64,000 nt of DNA from Neisseria flavescens (GCF_005221285.1 NZ_CP039886.1:1798001-1862000); one strand, 5' to 3'; counted from the first letter of the stretch, positions 8,049 to 17,500 are shown. A program made the numbers and translations. Notes: a model not told the origin generated them from the sequence alone.

Positions 8049-9374
8049 TTAAAATCTATATGCGTATCGGTCATACATCAGATTCAGATAATCTTGTTCG
8101 TGCTTGGCCTCAATGAGCTTCGTCATTTTGTTTTTTTGTTCAATGGCCATTTCAAGTAGAATTTGGGCAGATTCGTTAAGCCATAAACTGCCTTCGGGCT
8201 TATCGTGTATGGCCGGTGCGTGGTTTTCGGTACATGAATAAACTTCAAGGCTTAAGCGTTTAGGCAATAAGTCATGATCGGCTTCGAACATGGCTAAGAT
8301 TTCCGAACGGTCTTTTTGCGGAAACATGGATTTCGCGGCATTGATGGCACGGCCGACTTGGTTTTTTGCTACTTCGATGCAGCGTTCAAAGGTCAATTCG
8401 AGATTCTTTTTCACTGCTTCGATGCGTTTGGCTTTCTCTTGGAATTGGGCGCATACAGGGTATGCACCGCCGAAGTATTCGCCCGGAACTGTCAATACTT
8501 CGAACGGAATCACAATATCCTTGGCTTTGAATTCGATTTCAAAACGCACCCACTGGCTTTCTTTATCGCCGAGCTGTTTACCTTTTTCGTAAACGCGAAC
8601 ATATTTGGACGATTCACGGGAGCCTACATAGTAGGTTTTGCCCTTGCCGTTGTTTGATTCCCAATCCGTGCCGACTGATTCGCCATCGGGCATCATATGA
8701 TGATTGGTGAACTTACCGGCGAGCCGGTCAGCTTTGGCCTGTTCAGGCGTGTATTCGCCTTGAAAAAAATCTTTGGCAATGTCGATACGGGTAATTTTGG
8801 AACGGACAGCCTGTATGATGAAGTTATAAAGTCTTGATTCCCAACCGTCAGATGCTGCATTGCAACCCGTGGCTGTGACTTCAATCAGCATGGTATTGTT
8901 TTGCCCACCGAAATGGACGCGGCCATATTGGGCATTGTCTGTTCCCATCAACCAGCAGGAATCATAAAAACGACCGCCTGAATGCTTGGCTTTTTCGGTA
9001 ATACCGAAACCAAAAATATCGGCCAAAACCATAGATGCGCGGACGATGTATTCATCATCGGCAACCAATGGATAACCGGCTAAGAGGGAAAAAGTATCTT
9101 CGTGGATTGAAAAACTAATTTGGTCAATAAAAGCGGAATTGGCTTTACCACGACGCAAAGGCACTTCAATCAGACGGCCTTTTGAATCAGTTAAAAAGGT
9201 AGTGTATTTTTCGAAAGTTTCGTGTTCGGTACTCAAAGCCGCTTCGGTTTCTGCTCCCCCCCTGTTAGATAAGGGGGGCGCCATCGGCGCGCGTGAATCC
9301 GCCTTTGGCGTGTCGCTTGCGCTGCCACCGCCAAAGGCGGCTATACGCGCTTTTGTGTTCAGTTCCTTTTTCAT
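8049..9374 (-). CDS. phage replication initiation protein (Rep_trans type)
   Basis: The 441-residue protein resembles the replication initiation factor family found in Neisseria filamentous prophages, which nicks one strand to start rolling-circle replication. The conserved part begins near residue 45 (TTFLTDSKGRLIEV, DQISFSIHED) and includes ITRIDIAKDFF and YYVGSRESSKYVRVYEKGKQ, with a likely active Tyr in the latter region. Residues about 8-40 are a Gly/Ala/Pro-rich linker encoded by two strong DNA hairpins. The start ATG overlaps the preceding stop as ATGA, and AAGGAG lies ten bases upstream. Confidence 0.88.
   Translation of the reverse strand: MKKELNTKARIAAFGGGSASDTPKADSRAPMAPPLSNRGGAETEAALSTEHETFEKYTTFLTDSKGRLIEVPLRRGKANSAFIDQISFSIHEDTFSLLAGYPLVADDEYIVRASMVLADIFGFGITEKAKHSGGRFYDSCWLMGTDNAQYGRVHFGGQNNTMLIEVTATGCNAASDGWESRLYNFIIQAVRSKITRIDIAKDFFQGEYTPEQAKADRLAGKFTNHHMMPDGESVGTDWESNNGKGKTYYVGSRESSKYVRVYEKGKQLGDKESQWVRFEIEFKAKDIVIPFEVLTVPGEYFGGAYPVCAQFQEKAKRIEAVKKNLELTFERCIEVAKNQVGRAINAAKSMFPQKDRSEILAMFEADHDLLPKRLSLEVYSCTENHAPAIHDKPEGSLWLNESAQILLEMAIEQKNKMTKLIEAKHEQDYLNLMYDRYAYRF
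9256..9350. other. two hairpins inside the 5' part of rep (candidate double-strand origin)
   Basis: The first hairpin is a poly-C/poly-G stem (CCCCCCT at 9257-9263, AGGGGGG at 9272-9278). The second has perfect 12-bp arms (CCGCCTTTGGCG at 9299-9310, CGCCAAAGGCGG at 9329-9340) inside an outer GCGCGT/ACGCGC stem (9289-9294, 9345-9350). In pT181-type plasmids with Rep_trans initiators the nick site lies within the rep gene. An origin here is therefore plausible, but it is inference. The C7/G6 runs could also slip. Confidence 0.55.
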
Positions 9375-9589
9375 TGGAGATGCTCCTTATTCATGATTCC
9401 ACTTACATATAAACGGCCATATTCATCGGCGGCGTTTTTTGCATGAAAAAGATGATCTGGAGAAGAAATAGGGATGTTGATTGTTTTAAGACATTGTGTG
9501 CGGTCTTCATCATCTTTGAAGATGCGCACAATAAAAGATTTTGGGAATGTTGGAGGTTCTGGATTGACTGTGTAGAAGACGATGCACAT
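9371..9589 (-). CDS. small phage protein upstream of rep
   Basis: The 72-residue protein is unrecognised. Its stop codon overlaps the rep start as ATGA, and its last codons carry the rep ribosome binding site, so it is very likely translated and coupled to rep. The ATG lies at the foot of a 17-bp terminator hairpin (9587-9623), with AAAGGGG of that hairpin at Shine-Dalgarno distance. Translation from a read-through transcript could therefore be blocked by the fold. Function unknown; a replication accessory or control protein would fit. Confidence 0.6.
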   Translation of the reverse strand: MCIVFYTVNPEPPTFPKSFIVRIFKDDEDRTQCLKTINIPISSPDHLFHAKNAADEYGRLYVSGIMNKEHLQ

Positions 9590-9623
9590 AAAAAAGCCCC
9601 TTTGTTAAAGGGGCTTTTTTATG
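9587..9623. terminator. strong bidirectional terminator at the right edge of the prophage
   Basis: Perfect 17-bp arms (9587-9603 and 9607-9623) with a 3-nt loop hold a GCCCC/GGGGC core flanked by A and T runs on both sides. It can stop transcription in either direction and separates the phage operon from the chromosome. Confidence 0.85.
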
Positions 9624-9656
9624 TTAAAAATGCCCCTGTGATAGGGCGCAATATAT

Positions 9657-9690
9657 AAGGCCGTCTGAAAAATTTTCAGACGGCCTTTTT
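9657..9690. terminator. DUS-pair terminator
   Basis: Two AG-DUS in inverted orientation form arms 9657-9671 and 9673-9687, followed by a T-run. Bases 9691-9873 hold no gene; a -10-like TAAAAT near 9787 is the only promoter-like feature I see before the DUF2167 gene. Confidence 0.85.
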
Positions 9691-9873
9691 GAATTTCACA
9701 ACGATTGCTCTATCTCTCGTCAAAAAGCTTTCCTGTATTTTTTAAATTACAGTCATATTTAAATATGTAAATATGATTTATTTATTGTAAAATTTACCCT
9801 TTAGTCATGCTGGAGCATATGGTGTTGCGGCTGTCTGCATCTTTTTTAATTCTTCTTCCATGAGAACCCTATA

Positions 9874-10821
9874 ATGAAAAGCAACCGTCTCGCCTATGCC
9901 GTTTTGGCAGCCCTACTATCTATCCAAACCCTGCCGGCTTCTGCAGCCAAAGCTGATACCGCTTCTGCCGTCGAGGCATCCGGGCAAGAAGTGCAACAAG
10001 CCTCAGACTCTATCGCAAACTACGTTGACGACCAGATCGTCCAAGGCCCGGCAACCGTTGATTTGGGCAATCAGGCCAAACTGAAACTGCCTGCAAAAAT
10101 GGTCTTTGTGAAAAAAAATCGCGCCAACGCCATGATGAGGGAAGCAGGCAACGCCACAGATCCCAACCGCTACGGCCTGATTCTCCCCGAGTCGGAGAAC
10201 GAGGACGGTGACACCAATTGGATAGTAGACCTGACCTTTACCGATTCCGGCTACATCAAAGACGATGATGCCAAAGAATGGGATGTTGAAGCCATGCTCG
10301 AGCAGCTGAAAGAAGCCACCGAGGAACAAAACAAAGAGCGAGCCTCCCGCAACATACCGGAAATAGAAACACGCGGCTGGGTAGAAAAACCGCAATATGA
10401 TGCGGCTACCCATCGCCTGATTTGGTCGATTGACGTTTTGGAGAAAAACAAACCCGACCAAAATCCTGCCATCAACTACAACACTTACCAGCTTGGCCGC
10501 GAAGGTTTTATCCAATTGACCATGATTACCGATTTGAAAAGCATAGACCAATACAAGCCTATCGCGCGGGAATTATTGGGCAATATCGAATTCAACGAAG
10601 GCAAGCGTTACAGCGATTTCAATGCCGCGACCGACAAAGTGGCGGAATACGGACTGGCTGCCTTAGTCGGCGGATTGGCTGCGAAAAAACTGGGCTTGCT
10701 GGCGCTTGCCGGCGCATTGCTCGCCAAATTCGGCAAATTGATTGCTGTCGGTGTGATTGGGGCGGGCGCGTTGTTTAAAGGCTTATGGCGCAAAAAAGAT
10801 AAAAACCAAAGCGAAGAATAA
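9874..10821 (+). CDS. DUF2167 family membrane-anchored protein
   Basis: The 315-residue protein has an N-terminal signal peptide ending near ASA at about residue 24 and a large domain of the DUF2167 type (VMFVKKN-like start, GLILPES, DTNWIVDLTF, GYIKDDD). The C-terminus has one or two hydrophobic segments (ALVGGLAAKKLGLLALAGALLAK and IAVGVIGAGALF; about residues 258-300) and a basic tail. Proteins of this family are predicted to be in the envelope, but their role is unknown. It is the first chromosomal gene right of the prophage and ends before a DUS-pair terminator. Confidence 0.85.
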   Translation: MKSNRLAYAVLAALLSIQTLPASAAKADTASAVEASGQEVQQASDSIANYVDDQIVQGPATVDLGNQAKLKLPAKMVFVKKNRANAMMREAGNATDPNRYGLILPESENEDGDTNWIVDLTFTDSGYIKDDDAKEWDVEAMLEQLKEATEEQNKERASRNIPEIETRGWVEKPQYDAATHRLIWSIDVLEKNKPDQNPAINYNTYQLGREGFIQLTMITDLKSIDQYKPIARELLGNIEFNEGKRYSDFNAATDKVAEYGLAALVGGLAAKKLGLLALAGALLAKFGKLIAVGVIGAGALFKGLWRKKDKNQSEE

Positions 10822-10836
10822 GTCCCTGAGAAACCA

Positions 10837-10869
10837 AAAAGGTCGTCTGAAATTTTCAGACGACCTTTT
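10837..10869. terminator. DUS-pair terminator with variant DUS
   Basis: The arms read AAAAGGTCGTCTGAAA (10837-10852) and TTTCAGACGACCTTTT (10854-10869). The core is GGTCGTCTGAA, the mucosa-type DUS dialect, rather than GGCCGTCTGAA. It lies between the convergent DUF2167 and gltX genes and can serve both. Confidence 0.85.
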
Positions 10870-10876
10870 CAACGTT

Positions 10877-12271
10877 TTAAGAACGTATCCGTTTCAACAC
10901 TTCTTCTTTGCCGATTAATGCCAATACGGCATCGACGCTTGGGGTTTTTGCCGTACCGCAAACAGCGAGGCGCAAAGGCATACCGAGTTTGCCCATTTTA
11001 ATGCCTTCTTCGTCGCAGAAAGGTTTGAAAAGGTCGTGGATGGCTTCGGCATTCCAGTCTTCCAACCCTTCGAGGCGTTCGGCAAAGCGCAGCATACGGG
11101 CGGCGGCTTCATCGTCCCAGTGTTTCTGCACATCTGCTTCGGCCGGCGTTTGTTTGACGTAGAAGTAGAGGCACTCGTCGGCAAGCGTGTTCAGGTCTTG
11201 GGCGCGGTCTTTGACCAGTGCCAACACGTCTTCCAAAGCAGGCTTGCTTGTTTCATGGATATCGCGCAGGGCAAGGCGCGGTTTCACCATTTCGGCCAGT
11301 TTTTCGTTGGCGGTGATTTTGATGTGTTCGCCGTTAATCCAGTAGAGTTTTTTCAAGTCCATACGGCTTGGAGACGGGGAAACGTCTTTCAAATCAAACC
11401 ATTCGATGAATTGTTCCATCGTGAAGAACTCGTCGTCGCCGTGCGCCCAGCCCAAACGCGCCAGATAGTTGAGCATGGCTTCAGGCAGGATGCCCATTGC
11501 GCCGAAATCGGTGATGGCAACGGTATCGCCGCTGCGTTTGGAGATTTTTTTGCCTTGTTCGTTGAGAATCATCGGCAGGTGGCCGTATTCGGGTAGGTTT
11601 GCACCGATGGCTTTTAAGATGTTGATTTGTTTCGGGGTGTTGTTCACATGGTCGTCGCCGCGGATAACGTGGGTAACGCCCATGTCGTAGTCATCCACGA
11701 CAACGCAGAAGTTGTAAGTCGGCGTACCGTCGGCGCGGGCGATAATCAGGTCGTCGAGTGCTTCGTTGGGAATGGAAATTTCGCCTTTGACCAAGTCCGT
11801 CCATTTGGTCACGCCGTCCAAAGGCGTTTTGAAGCGGACAACAGGTTGCACGTCGGCAGGAATTTCGGGCAGGGTTTTTCCTTCTTCCGGACGCCAGCGG
11901 CGGTCGTAAGTCGCCGTGCCTTCTTTTTCGGCTTTCTCGCGCATGGCTTCCAACTCTTCTTTACTGCAATAGCAGTAGTAGGCATGACCTTTTTCCAAGA
12001 GTTCGGCAATGACTTCTTTGTAGCGGTCGAAACGGCGGGTTTGGTAAACGACGTTGTCGGCGTTGTCGTAGTTCAGGCCGACCCATTTCATGCCGTCGAG
12101 AATGATGTTGACGGATTCGGCAGTAGAGCGCGCCAAGTCGGTGTCTTCGATGCGCAATAAGAATTCGCCTTTATGATGGCGGGCAAACGCCCATGAGAAC
12201 AGGGCGGTGCGTACGCCGCCGATGTGCAGGTAGCCGGTTGGGCTGGGGGCGAAACGGGTTTTGACGGTCAT
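10877..12271 (-). CDS. gltX: glutamyl-tRNA synthetase
   Basis: This cytoplasmic class I synthetase charges tRNA-Glu. The N-terminal signature RFAPSPTGYLHIGG carries the HIGH-type motif and KISKRSG is the KMSKS loop; the C-terminal anticodon-binding domain follows. The ATG at 12271 gives MTVKTRFAPSPTG with GGAG upstream and a product of 464 residues, the usual length; the longer open frame lacks support. A lone DUS sits upstream at about 12337-12348. Confidence 0.96.
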   Translation of the reverse strand: MTVKTRFAPSPTGYLHIGGVRTALFSWAFARHHKGEFLLRIEDTDLARSTAESVNIILDGMKWVGLNYDNADNVVYQTRRFDRYKEVIAELLEKGHAYYCYCSKEELEAMREKAEKEGTATYDRRWRPEEGKTLPEIPADVQPVVRFKTPLDGVTKWTDLVKGEISIPNEALDDLIIARADGTPTYNFCVVVDDYDMGVTHVIRGDDHVNNTPKQINILKAIGANLPEYGHLPMILNEQGKKISKRSGDTVAITDFGAMGILPEAMLNYLARLGWAHGDDEFFTMEQFIEWFDLKDVSPSPSRMDLKKLYWINGEHIKITANEKLAEMVKPRLALRDIHETSKPALEDVLALVKDRAQDLNTLADECLYFYVKQTPAEADVQKHWDDEAAARMLRFAERLEGLEDWNAEAIHDLFKPFCDEEGIKMGKLGMPLRLAVCGTAKTPSVDAVLALIGKEEVLKRIRS

Positions 12272-12420
12272 GATGGCTCCAAAATCTTTTAAAACGGTTA
12301 TTTTACTTTTTCGGCGTGGTTTAAACAATGAACAAAAGGCCGTCTGAATATGTATGCTATACCAATAAGACTTTATTATATATAATTATTATTCTTTTTA
12401 TTTAATATATTGGGCATAAT

Positions 12421-12663
12421 ATGACTGAACAAAACCAAATCGGCCATCAGCAGGCTCCTGTTGTAAGCGTCAAAGAATGGTTGCTAACAAACTTGATTTT
12501 GATGATTCCGCTAGTCAATATAGTTATGATGCTTGTATGGGCATTCAGCTCAAACACCAATCCGAATAAAGCCAATTATTTCAAGGCTACCTTGATTCTG
12601 TTTGTCATCTATCTGGTACTGGCTGCAGCTGTAGTCATTTTTGGCATTGTAGCTGCAAATTAA
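12421..12663 (+). CDS. small two-helix membrane protein
   Basis: The 80-residue protein has a polar start (MTEQNQIGHQQAP) and two membrane segments, at about residues 24-43 and 57-78, separated by a short polar loop (SSNTNPNKANY). Topology suggests both ends on the same side of the inner membrane. I recognise no family. There is no convincing Shine-Dalgarno, and the ATG directly follows a CATAAT hexamer, so the start is uncertain. A DUS-type terminator follows. Confidence 0.7.
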   Translation: MTEQNQIGHQQAPVVSVKEWLLTNLILMIPLVNIVMMLVWAFSSNTNPNKANYFKATLILFVIYLVLAAAVVIFGIVAAN

Positions 12664-12686
12664 TATCAATAAGTAAGCATACATTT

Positions 12687-12724
12687 AGGCTGTCTGAAAC
12701 CTAAAAGGATTCAGACGGCTTTTT
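12687..12724 (+). terminator. imperfect DUS-pair terminator
   Basis: AGGCTGTCTGAA (12687-12698) pairs with TTCAGACGGCT (12710-12720), with one G-T pair, and TTTT follows. It ends the small membrane protein gene. Confidence 0.7.
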
Positions 12725-12742
12725 ACATGGATTACCGAAGGC

Positions 12743-13399
12743 TCAACCCCCTATCCAATTCCAAACGGCATCGCTCCATTTGCCGATACGGTAGAGAAAC
12801 AATGAATAGCTCTCCTGCATCAGAAACTTGGCTTTCTTGCTGCGCTCGTCAAAGCGCGTGGTCGGAGTGGCGGAGAACTGCGCGTCTGACAAGCCCAAAT
12901 CGGCGGCCATTTCTTCGGCACGCGCCAAATGATACGGGTCGCTGACAACGATAATGCTGCCGACTCCGTTGGCGTGCATGATGGGGACGATATTGAGCAT
13001 GTTTTCGTAAGTGTTGCGCGACGTGTTTTCAAACAGGATATTGTGCGCCGGTATGCCCTGCTTGAGCGCGTATCGGCGCCCCACTTCGGCTTCGGTCATA
13101 AATCCTTTTTTGGGCGTACCGCCGGTGAAAATGATTTTGCCGACCCGATGGCTTTGGTAGAGCGTGATGGCGTGGTTGATACGCTCACGGAATACCGGCG
13201 ACGGGCGTTTGTCCCACGCCGCCGCACCCAACACCACCGCCGCATCGGCATGAGCGTCCTTCGGCAAGGTTTGCAAACCTGTCCGGTAAATCTGCCATGT
13301 GCCGGTCAAAAAAATACCGCACACCAGCAAAACGCTCAAAGCAAGGCCGCGAAACAGGTAATATCGCAGGCCATTGCGGCTTTTAAGCAGGGAAATCAT
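12743..13399 (-). CDS. YdcF/SanA-like DUF218 envelope protein
   Basis: The 218-residue protein has an N-terminal membrane anchor (about residues 14-32) and a DUF218 domain: DAAVVLGAA near residue 50, FTGGTPKKGFMTEAEVG near 93, and VVSDPYHLARAEEMA near 155. Family members such as SanA and ElyC affect envelope integrity, and the domain binds nucleotide-like ligands; the precise role here is unknown. It lies 25 bases downstream of arsC on the same strand, with a DUS in the gap, so the two are probably an operon. Confidence 0.85.
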   Translation of the reverse strand: MISLLKSRNGLRYYLFRGLALSVLLVCGIFLTGTWQIYRTGLQTLPKDAHADAAVVLGAAAWDKRPSPVFRERINHAITLYQSHRVGKIIFTGGTPKKGFMTEAEVGRRYALKQGIPAHNILFENTSRNTYENMLNIVPIMHANGVGSIIVVSDPYHLARAEEMAADLGLSDAQFSATPTTRFDERSKKAKFLMQESYSLFLYRIGKWSDAVWNWIGG

Positions 13400-13424
13400 C
13401 TTCAGACGGCCTTATCCAACCCCG

Positions 13425-13784
13425 TCAGCCGAGTAGGGCGGCAATGTTTTCCAACGGACGGCCGATGGCTGCGCGCGTAGGCGTTACCAAAACGGGACGC
13501 TCGAGCAGGGCAGGGTGTTCGGCGATTGCCTGAAGCAGGGCGGCATTGTCCAAATCGGGATTGTCCAAACCCAATTCTTTGTACAAATCGTCTTTCGTGC
13601 GCATCATGCCGCGCACCGATTCGATACCGAGTTTGGCAAACATATCCTGCAAAGTCGCCAAATCAGGCGCGGTATCCAGATATTTGACCACGTCGGCGGC
13701 AATACCTTTTTCTTCGAGCAAAGCCAGCGCGGCACGCGATTTGCTGCAACGCGGGTTGTGATAAAGTGTGAATTCAGACGGCAT
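13425..13784 (-). CDS. arsC: ArsC-family arsenate reductase (glutaredoxin type)
   Basis: The 119-residue cytoplasmic protein has the ArsC signature near its start, HNPRCSKSR, with the catalytic Cys at residue 13, and the downstream RPVLVTPTRAAIGRP segment containing the conserved Arg. It would reduce arsenate to arsenite using glutathione and glutaredoxin. No arsenite pump or ArsR is next to it, so it may be the YfgD-like form with a wider role. The first four codons (Met-Pro-Ser-Glu) are an exact AT-DUS. GGAG lies upstream. Confidence 0.88.
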   Translation of the reverse strand: MPSEFTLYHNPRCSKSRAALALLEEKGIAADVVKYLDTAPDLATLQDMFAKLGIESVRGMMRTKDDLYKELGLDNPDLDNAALLQAIAEHPALLERPVLVTPTRAAIGRPLENIAALLG

Positions 13785-13953
13785 GAAAGTCTCCGTATTA
13801 TTGCAAAATCATTCAATGATGGCGGTTATTATCGTCTGCAACTGATTTTTACTCAAACTTTTTACCTGATATCTTGATATGAATCGGTAGGCATACCCAC
13901 CAAACCGTTTTACAATAAACACAATTTCGATTGGCAACCTCAAGGATACAACC

Positions 13954-14436
13954 ATGAAAGCCTTAACCGCCCTTCTCTTGTCCGCTGCCGTTTTTACCGC
14001 TGTGCCGGCCTTTGCCGCCGACGAAACGGCAGGTTGGCAGGACAACAAACCGCAAAGCTTGGAATCGCTCAAAGCCCCCGTGCGCGTGGTCAACCTTTGG
14101 GCAACCTGGTGCGGCCCCTGCCGTAAAGAAATGCCCGCCATGTCCGCATGGTACAAAGCTCAGAAAAAAGGCAGCGTCGATATGGTCGGCATCGCGCTGG
14201 ATACGACCGACAACATCGGCAAGTTCCTGAAACAAACGCCGGTCAGCTACCCGATTTGGCGTTACACCGGCGCCAACAGCCGCAACTTCATGAAAGCCCA
14301 CGGCAACAACGTCGGCGTATTGCCCTTCACAGTCGTTGAAGCGCCGAAATGCGGCTACAAACAAACCATCACCGGCGAAGTCAACGAAAAAAGCCTGACT
14401 GCCGCCGTGAATTTGGCCAAAACCAAATGTAAATAA
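13954..14436 (+). CDS. periplasmic TlpA-like thioredoxin
   Basis: The 160-residue protein has a cleavable signal peptide (to about residue 21, AFA) and a thioredoxin fold with the active site WCGPC (Cys53, Cys56) and a cis-Pro loop near GVLPFTVV. It probably reduces periplasmic disulphides, for example in cytochrome c maturation or repair of oxidised proteins; the substrate is unknown. It is followed by one copy of the 35-bp DUS repeat that also lies beyond the hsd operon, so its original neighbour was probably ftsE. Confidence 0.9.
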   Translation: MKALTALLLSAAVFTAVPAFAADETAGWQDNKPQSLESLKAPVRVVNLWATWCGPCRKEMPAMSAWYKAQKKGSVDMVGIALDTTDNIGKFLKQTPVSYPIWRYTGANSRNFMKAHGNNVGVLPFTVVEAPKCGYKQTITGEVNEKSLTAAVNLAKTKCK

Positions 14437-14475
14437 AACAGCGGATAGGGTGCTTAACCTACGCTGCTTATACAG

Positions 14476-14510
14476 AGGCCGTCTGAAACCCAACCGTTCA
14501 GACGGCCTTT
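14476..14510. repeat. DUS-pair terminator, left copy of 35-bp direct repeat
   Basis: Inverted AG-DUS around ACCCAACCG form a terminator for the thioredoxin gene. The same 35 bases, including the spacer, recur at 22489-22523, so the type I restriction operon lies between exact direct repeats. This fits insertion by recombination at the terminator. Confidence 0.9.
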
Positions 14511-14514
14511 ATTT

Positions 14515-17500
14515 CTACCTAGCCAAAGCCCGTTGCAAACTCTGCGTCCAAGCGGTTCTAAATGCGGCATCTTTGGCAAAAAGTTTGTATAGCTCTAGTT
14601 CATCCCGATGGCGTTCGCTCATCACATCGCGCAAAATGGCTTGGAAAGCCAATTCACGGGTATGAACATCCGGGTTATTTTGATATTTCTGCTCAAAGTC
14701 TTTATGGTTACGGATGCGCTCGGTAATATTGATAAATTTTACCCGTTGCTCATCCGGCGTTGCGCTCCAATCTTGAAACCATCTTTCGTTAAATACACGA
14801 ATAATTTCATCAATCGGATCTTTTTCTTTATCTTCACCATGCGTACCACGTGGATTTGGATTTTGTGGGTCAAGCTCTGTTTCTTCATCATCTAATTTAA
14901 TGCTGTAATTCAGTTTAGTACGCGCCAAGCCGTAAGAGCTTAAATCCACAGCATCTAAAATTTCATCAAATTCATCCATCGGGTCTTGTACTTTTAATTT
15001 CGGCACTAAGAATTTGAGGAACCAATAGAGCTTCTCCCAAGCGATATTTTCAAAATTGATGATGGAGGCCATTTGCCCATAAATTTTTAAAAACTGTTTT
15101 GCCTTGATTTTAAAATCGACTTTTTGGGTTGGCTCAAGCGCCAACTCATGGTCGAAACGTTGAACCGCCACATCAATCATACTGCTTAATTGTTGTGCGT
15201 CTTTATTGGCAAAATAGCCGTCAGTAAAATCGTTGACCTCCGCTTGTTCATACACGCCTGTTTCATCCAACCGGTCTTTCAAATCATGCAAGACATTGAC
15301 ATCGGTTGCTTGCGACAACGACGTAGAAGTATAAAACGGCTCAAATGCTTGCTGAATATCTTCAACGCTGTTAAAAAAGTCTAATACAAACAAATCTTCC
15401 GTGCGTTTACCCAACTTATTCGCACTGCGATTTAAACGAGATAAAGCTTGCACACAAAGTACGCCGGAGAGTTTCTTATCCACATACATCGCACACAATT
15501 TCGGCTGGTCAAAACCGGTCAGATATTTATTGGCGACCACCAGCAAACGATATTCATCTTGATCGAAATACTCTTTGGTTTCACTTTCTGCAAACCCATT
15601 CATTTCCGCTTCAGTGTATTCAACGCCATCAACCACTTTACTGCCTGAAAACGCAATGGCGATTTTAAATGGATTGCCCCGCTCAGCCAGCAAGCGTTTT
15701 AACGCCTGAAAATAGCGGATGGCGGTTTCAATATTTTGTGTTACCACCATTCCCTTGGCTTTGCCTTTGAGTTTTTTACGGTTAAAGATTTGCCGGATAA
15801 AATGATCCAGCATGATTTCCGCCTTGGTATCAATCGTTTGTTGAGAGCGCTCCACATAGGCTTTCAGACGGCTTTGAGCCTTCTTACTGTCAAACTCCGG
15901 ATTATCTTCAATCGATTTAGTGATCTCATAAAAACTTTTATAAGTGGTGTAATTCGCGATCACATCCAAAATAAAGCCTTCTTCAATCGCCTGTTTCATG
16001 GAATAAAGGTGGAACGGCTTAAATTTACCATCCGCCTGTTTCTCACCGAATTTTTCCAAAGTGCTGTTTTTTGGTGTGGCGGTGAAAGCAAAATACGACG
16101 CATTGCCGCGCATTTTGCGGGATTGCATGGCTTGTAAAATCAAATCTTGCACATCTTCGGCATCAAGGTCTTCCGTTTTGCCGATGGCTCGGTTCATGTT
16201 GTCGTGTGCCGAACCGGATTGTGAGCTGTGCGCCTCATCAATAATCACCGCAAATTGTTTGTCGCCTAAATCAGCAATGCCATCCACAATAAACGGGAAT
16301 TTCTGAATTGTGGTAATAATGATTTTTTTGCCCTGCTCAAGGGATTGGCGCAATTCTGCCGAACTCAACGCCGGCGCAACAATGTTTTTCACTTCTGAAA
16401 AATCTTTGATATTGTCGCGCAGCTGCTTATCCAGCAAACGGCGGTCGGTTACGACAATCACCGAATCAAAAATCGGGCGGTCTGCTTCTCTACCGTTTGC
16501 CGCCTTTTCATTGCGCGGATAAGCCTCAATCAACTGATACGCCAACCAAGTAATGGAATTAGATTTGCCCGAGCCGGCAGAATGCTGAATCAGATAGCGT
16601 TTACCCACGCCTTGTTCACTGACATCAGCAATCAAACGGCGCACTACCTCTAATTGATGATAGCGGGGGAAAAAGAGCGAGCGTTTCTCCAGCGGATCTT
16701 TGGTTGAACCATCTAAACGCATAAAATGCTGAATAATGTTGGCAAGACTGGCTTTGCTGAACACCTCTTGCCATAAATACGACGTGCGGTGTCCGTTTGG
16801 ATTCGGCGGATTGCCTTTACCGCAGTTATTGCCCAAATTAAACGGTAAGAAAAACGTAGCAGGCCCCGCCAATTTGGTGGTCATGTAAGCTTCTTCCGTA
16901 TCTAAGGCAAAATGCGCCAAACAACGCCCGAAATGAAACAGCGTTTGGCTTAAATCACGGTTGCGATATTGTTTTTGGGCATCAATGGCCGTCTGACCCG
17001 TCCAATGGTTTTTCAGCTCAAGAGTAATAATCGGCAAGCCATTGACAAACAGCACCATATCCACCGTTTCATTGCTTGAGGCAGAATAAGGCACTTGGCG
17101 CATACAGCTAAACAGATTCTGTTCAAAACGCTGCTTGACCTTTTCGCCGCTGCTGGCAAGCGGAACGGGGTAGAGCAAATCAAAATGGGCGCTATCAATA
17201 TCCAAGCCTTTTTTCAGCAGGTGCAACACGCCGTTTTTCTTTATTTGGCGGTCTAACCGCTCTAGAATTTTACGTTGCCAATCGTTTGGGTTGAGCTGTT
17301 GAAAACGGGAGAGTTCGGCCTCTTGGCTGGTTTGCAGGAATTGCCAAAACAGACGCGTGTCAATGGCAAATTGCGCATCAAAATCCTGTGAAAATGCCAG
17401 CTCAAAACCATGATGGCGCGGTAGGTATTCCGCCTTCGGCTCGCCTAGCTTATTTCCCATGTTTTCACGCCAAGTGCCGGTTAAGGCTTTTTCGATGGCA

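Larger units (their letters stand above)
2040..9589 (-). mobile_element. filamentous prophage (inovirus, Nf/MDA type) with IS110-family recombinase
   Basis: A compact run of small, tightly packed minus-strand genes has the inovirus order: small ORF, Rep, ssDNA-binding-like protein, small ORF, coat, coat-like protein, tiny hydrophobic ORF, acidic protein, TspB-like adsorption protein, DUF2523 and Zot ATPase. A structured non-coding region and a Piv/IS110 recombinase follow. The known Neisseria Nf/MDA phages have this content. Most genes look intact, so the element may be active. Exact ends are not resolved: I found no flanking duplication. I place the edges between the terminator at 2001-2030 and the long-armed terminator at 9587-9623. 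Confidence 0.88.
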
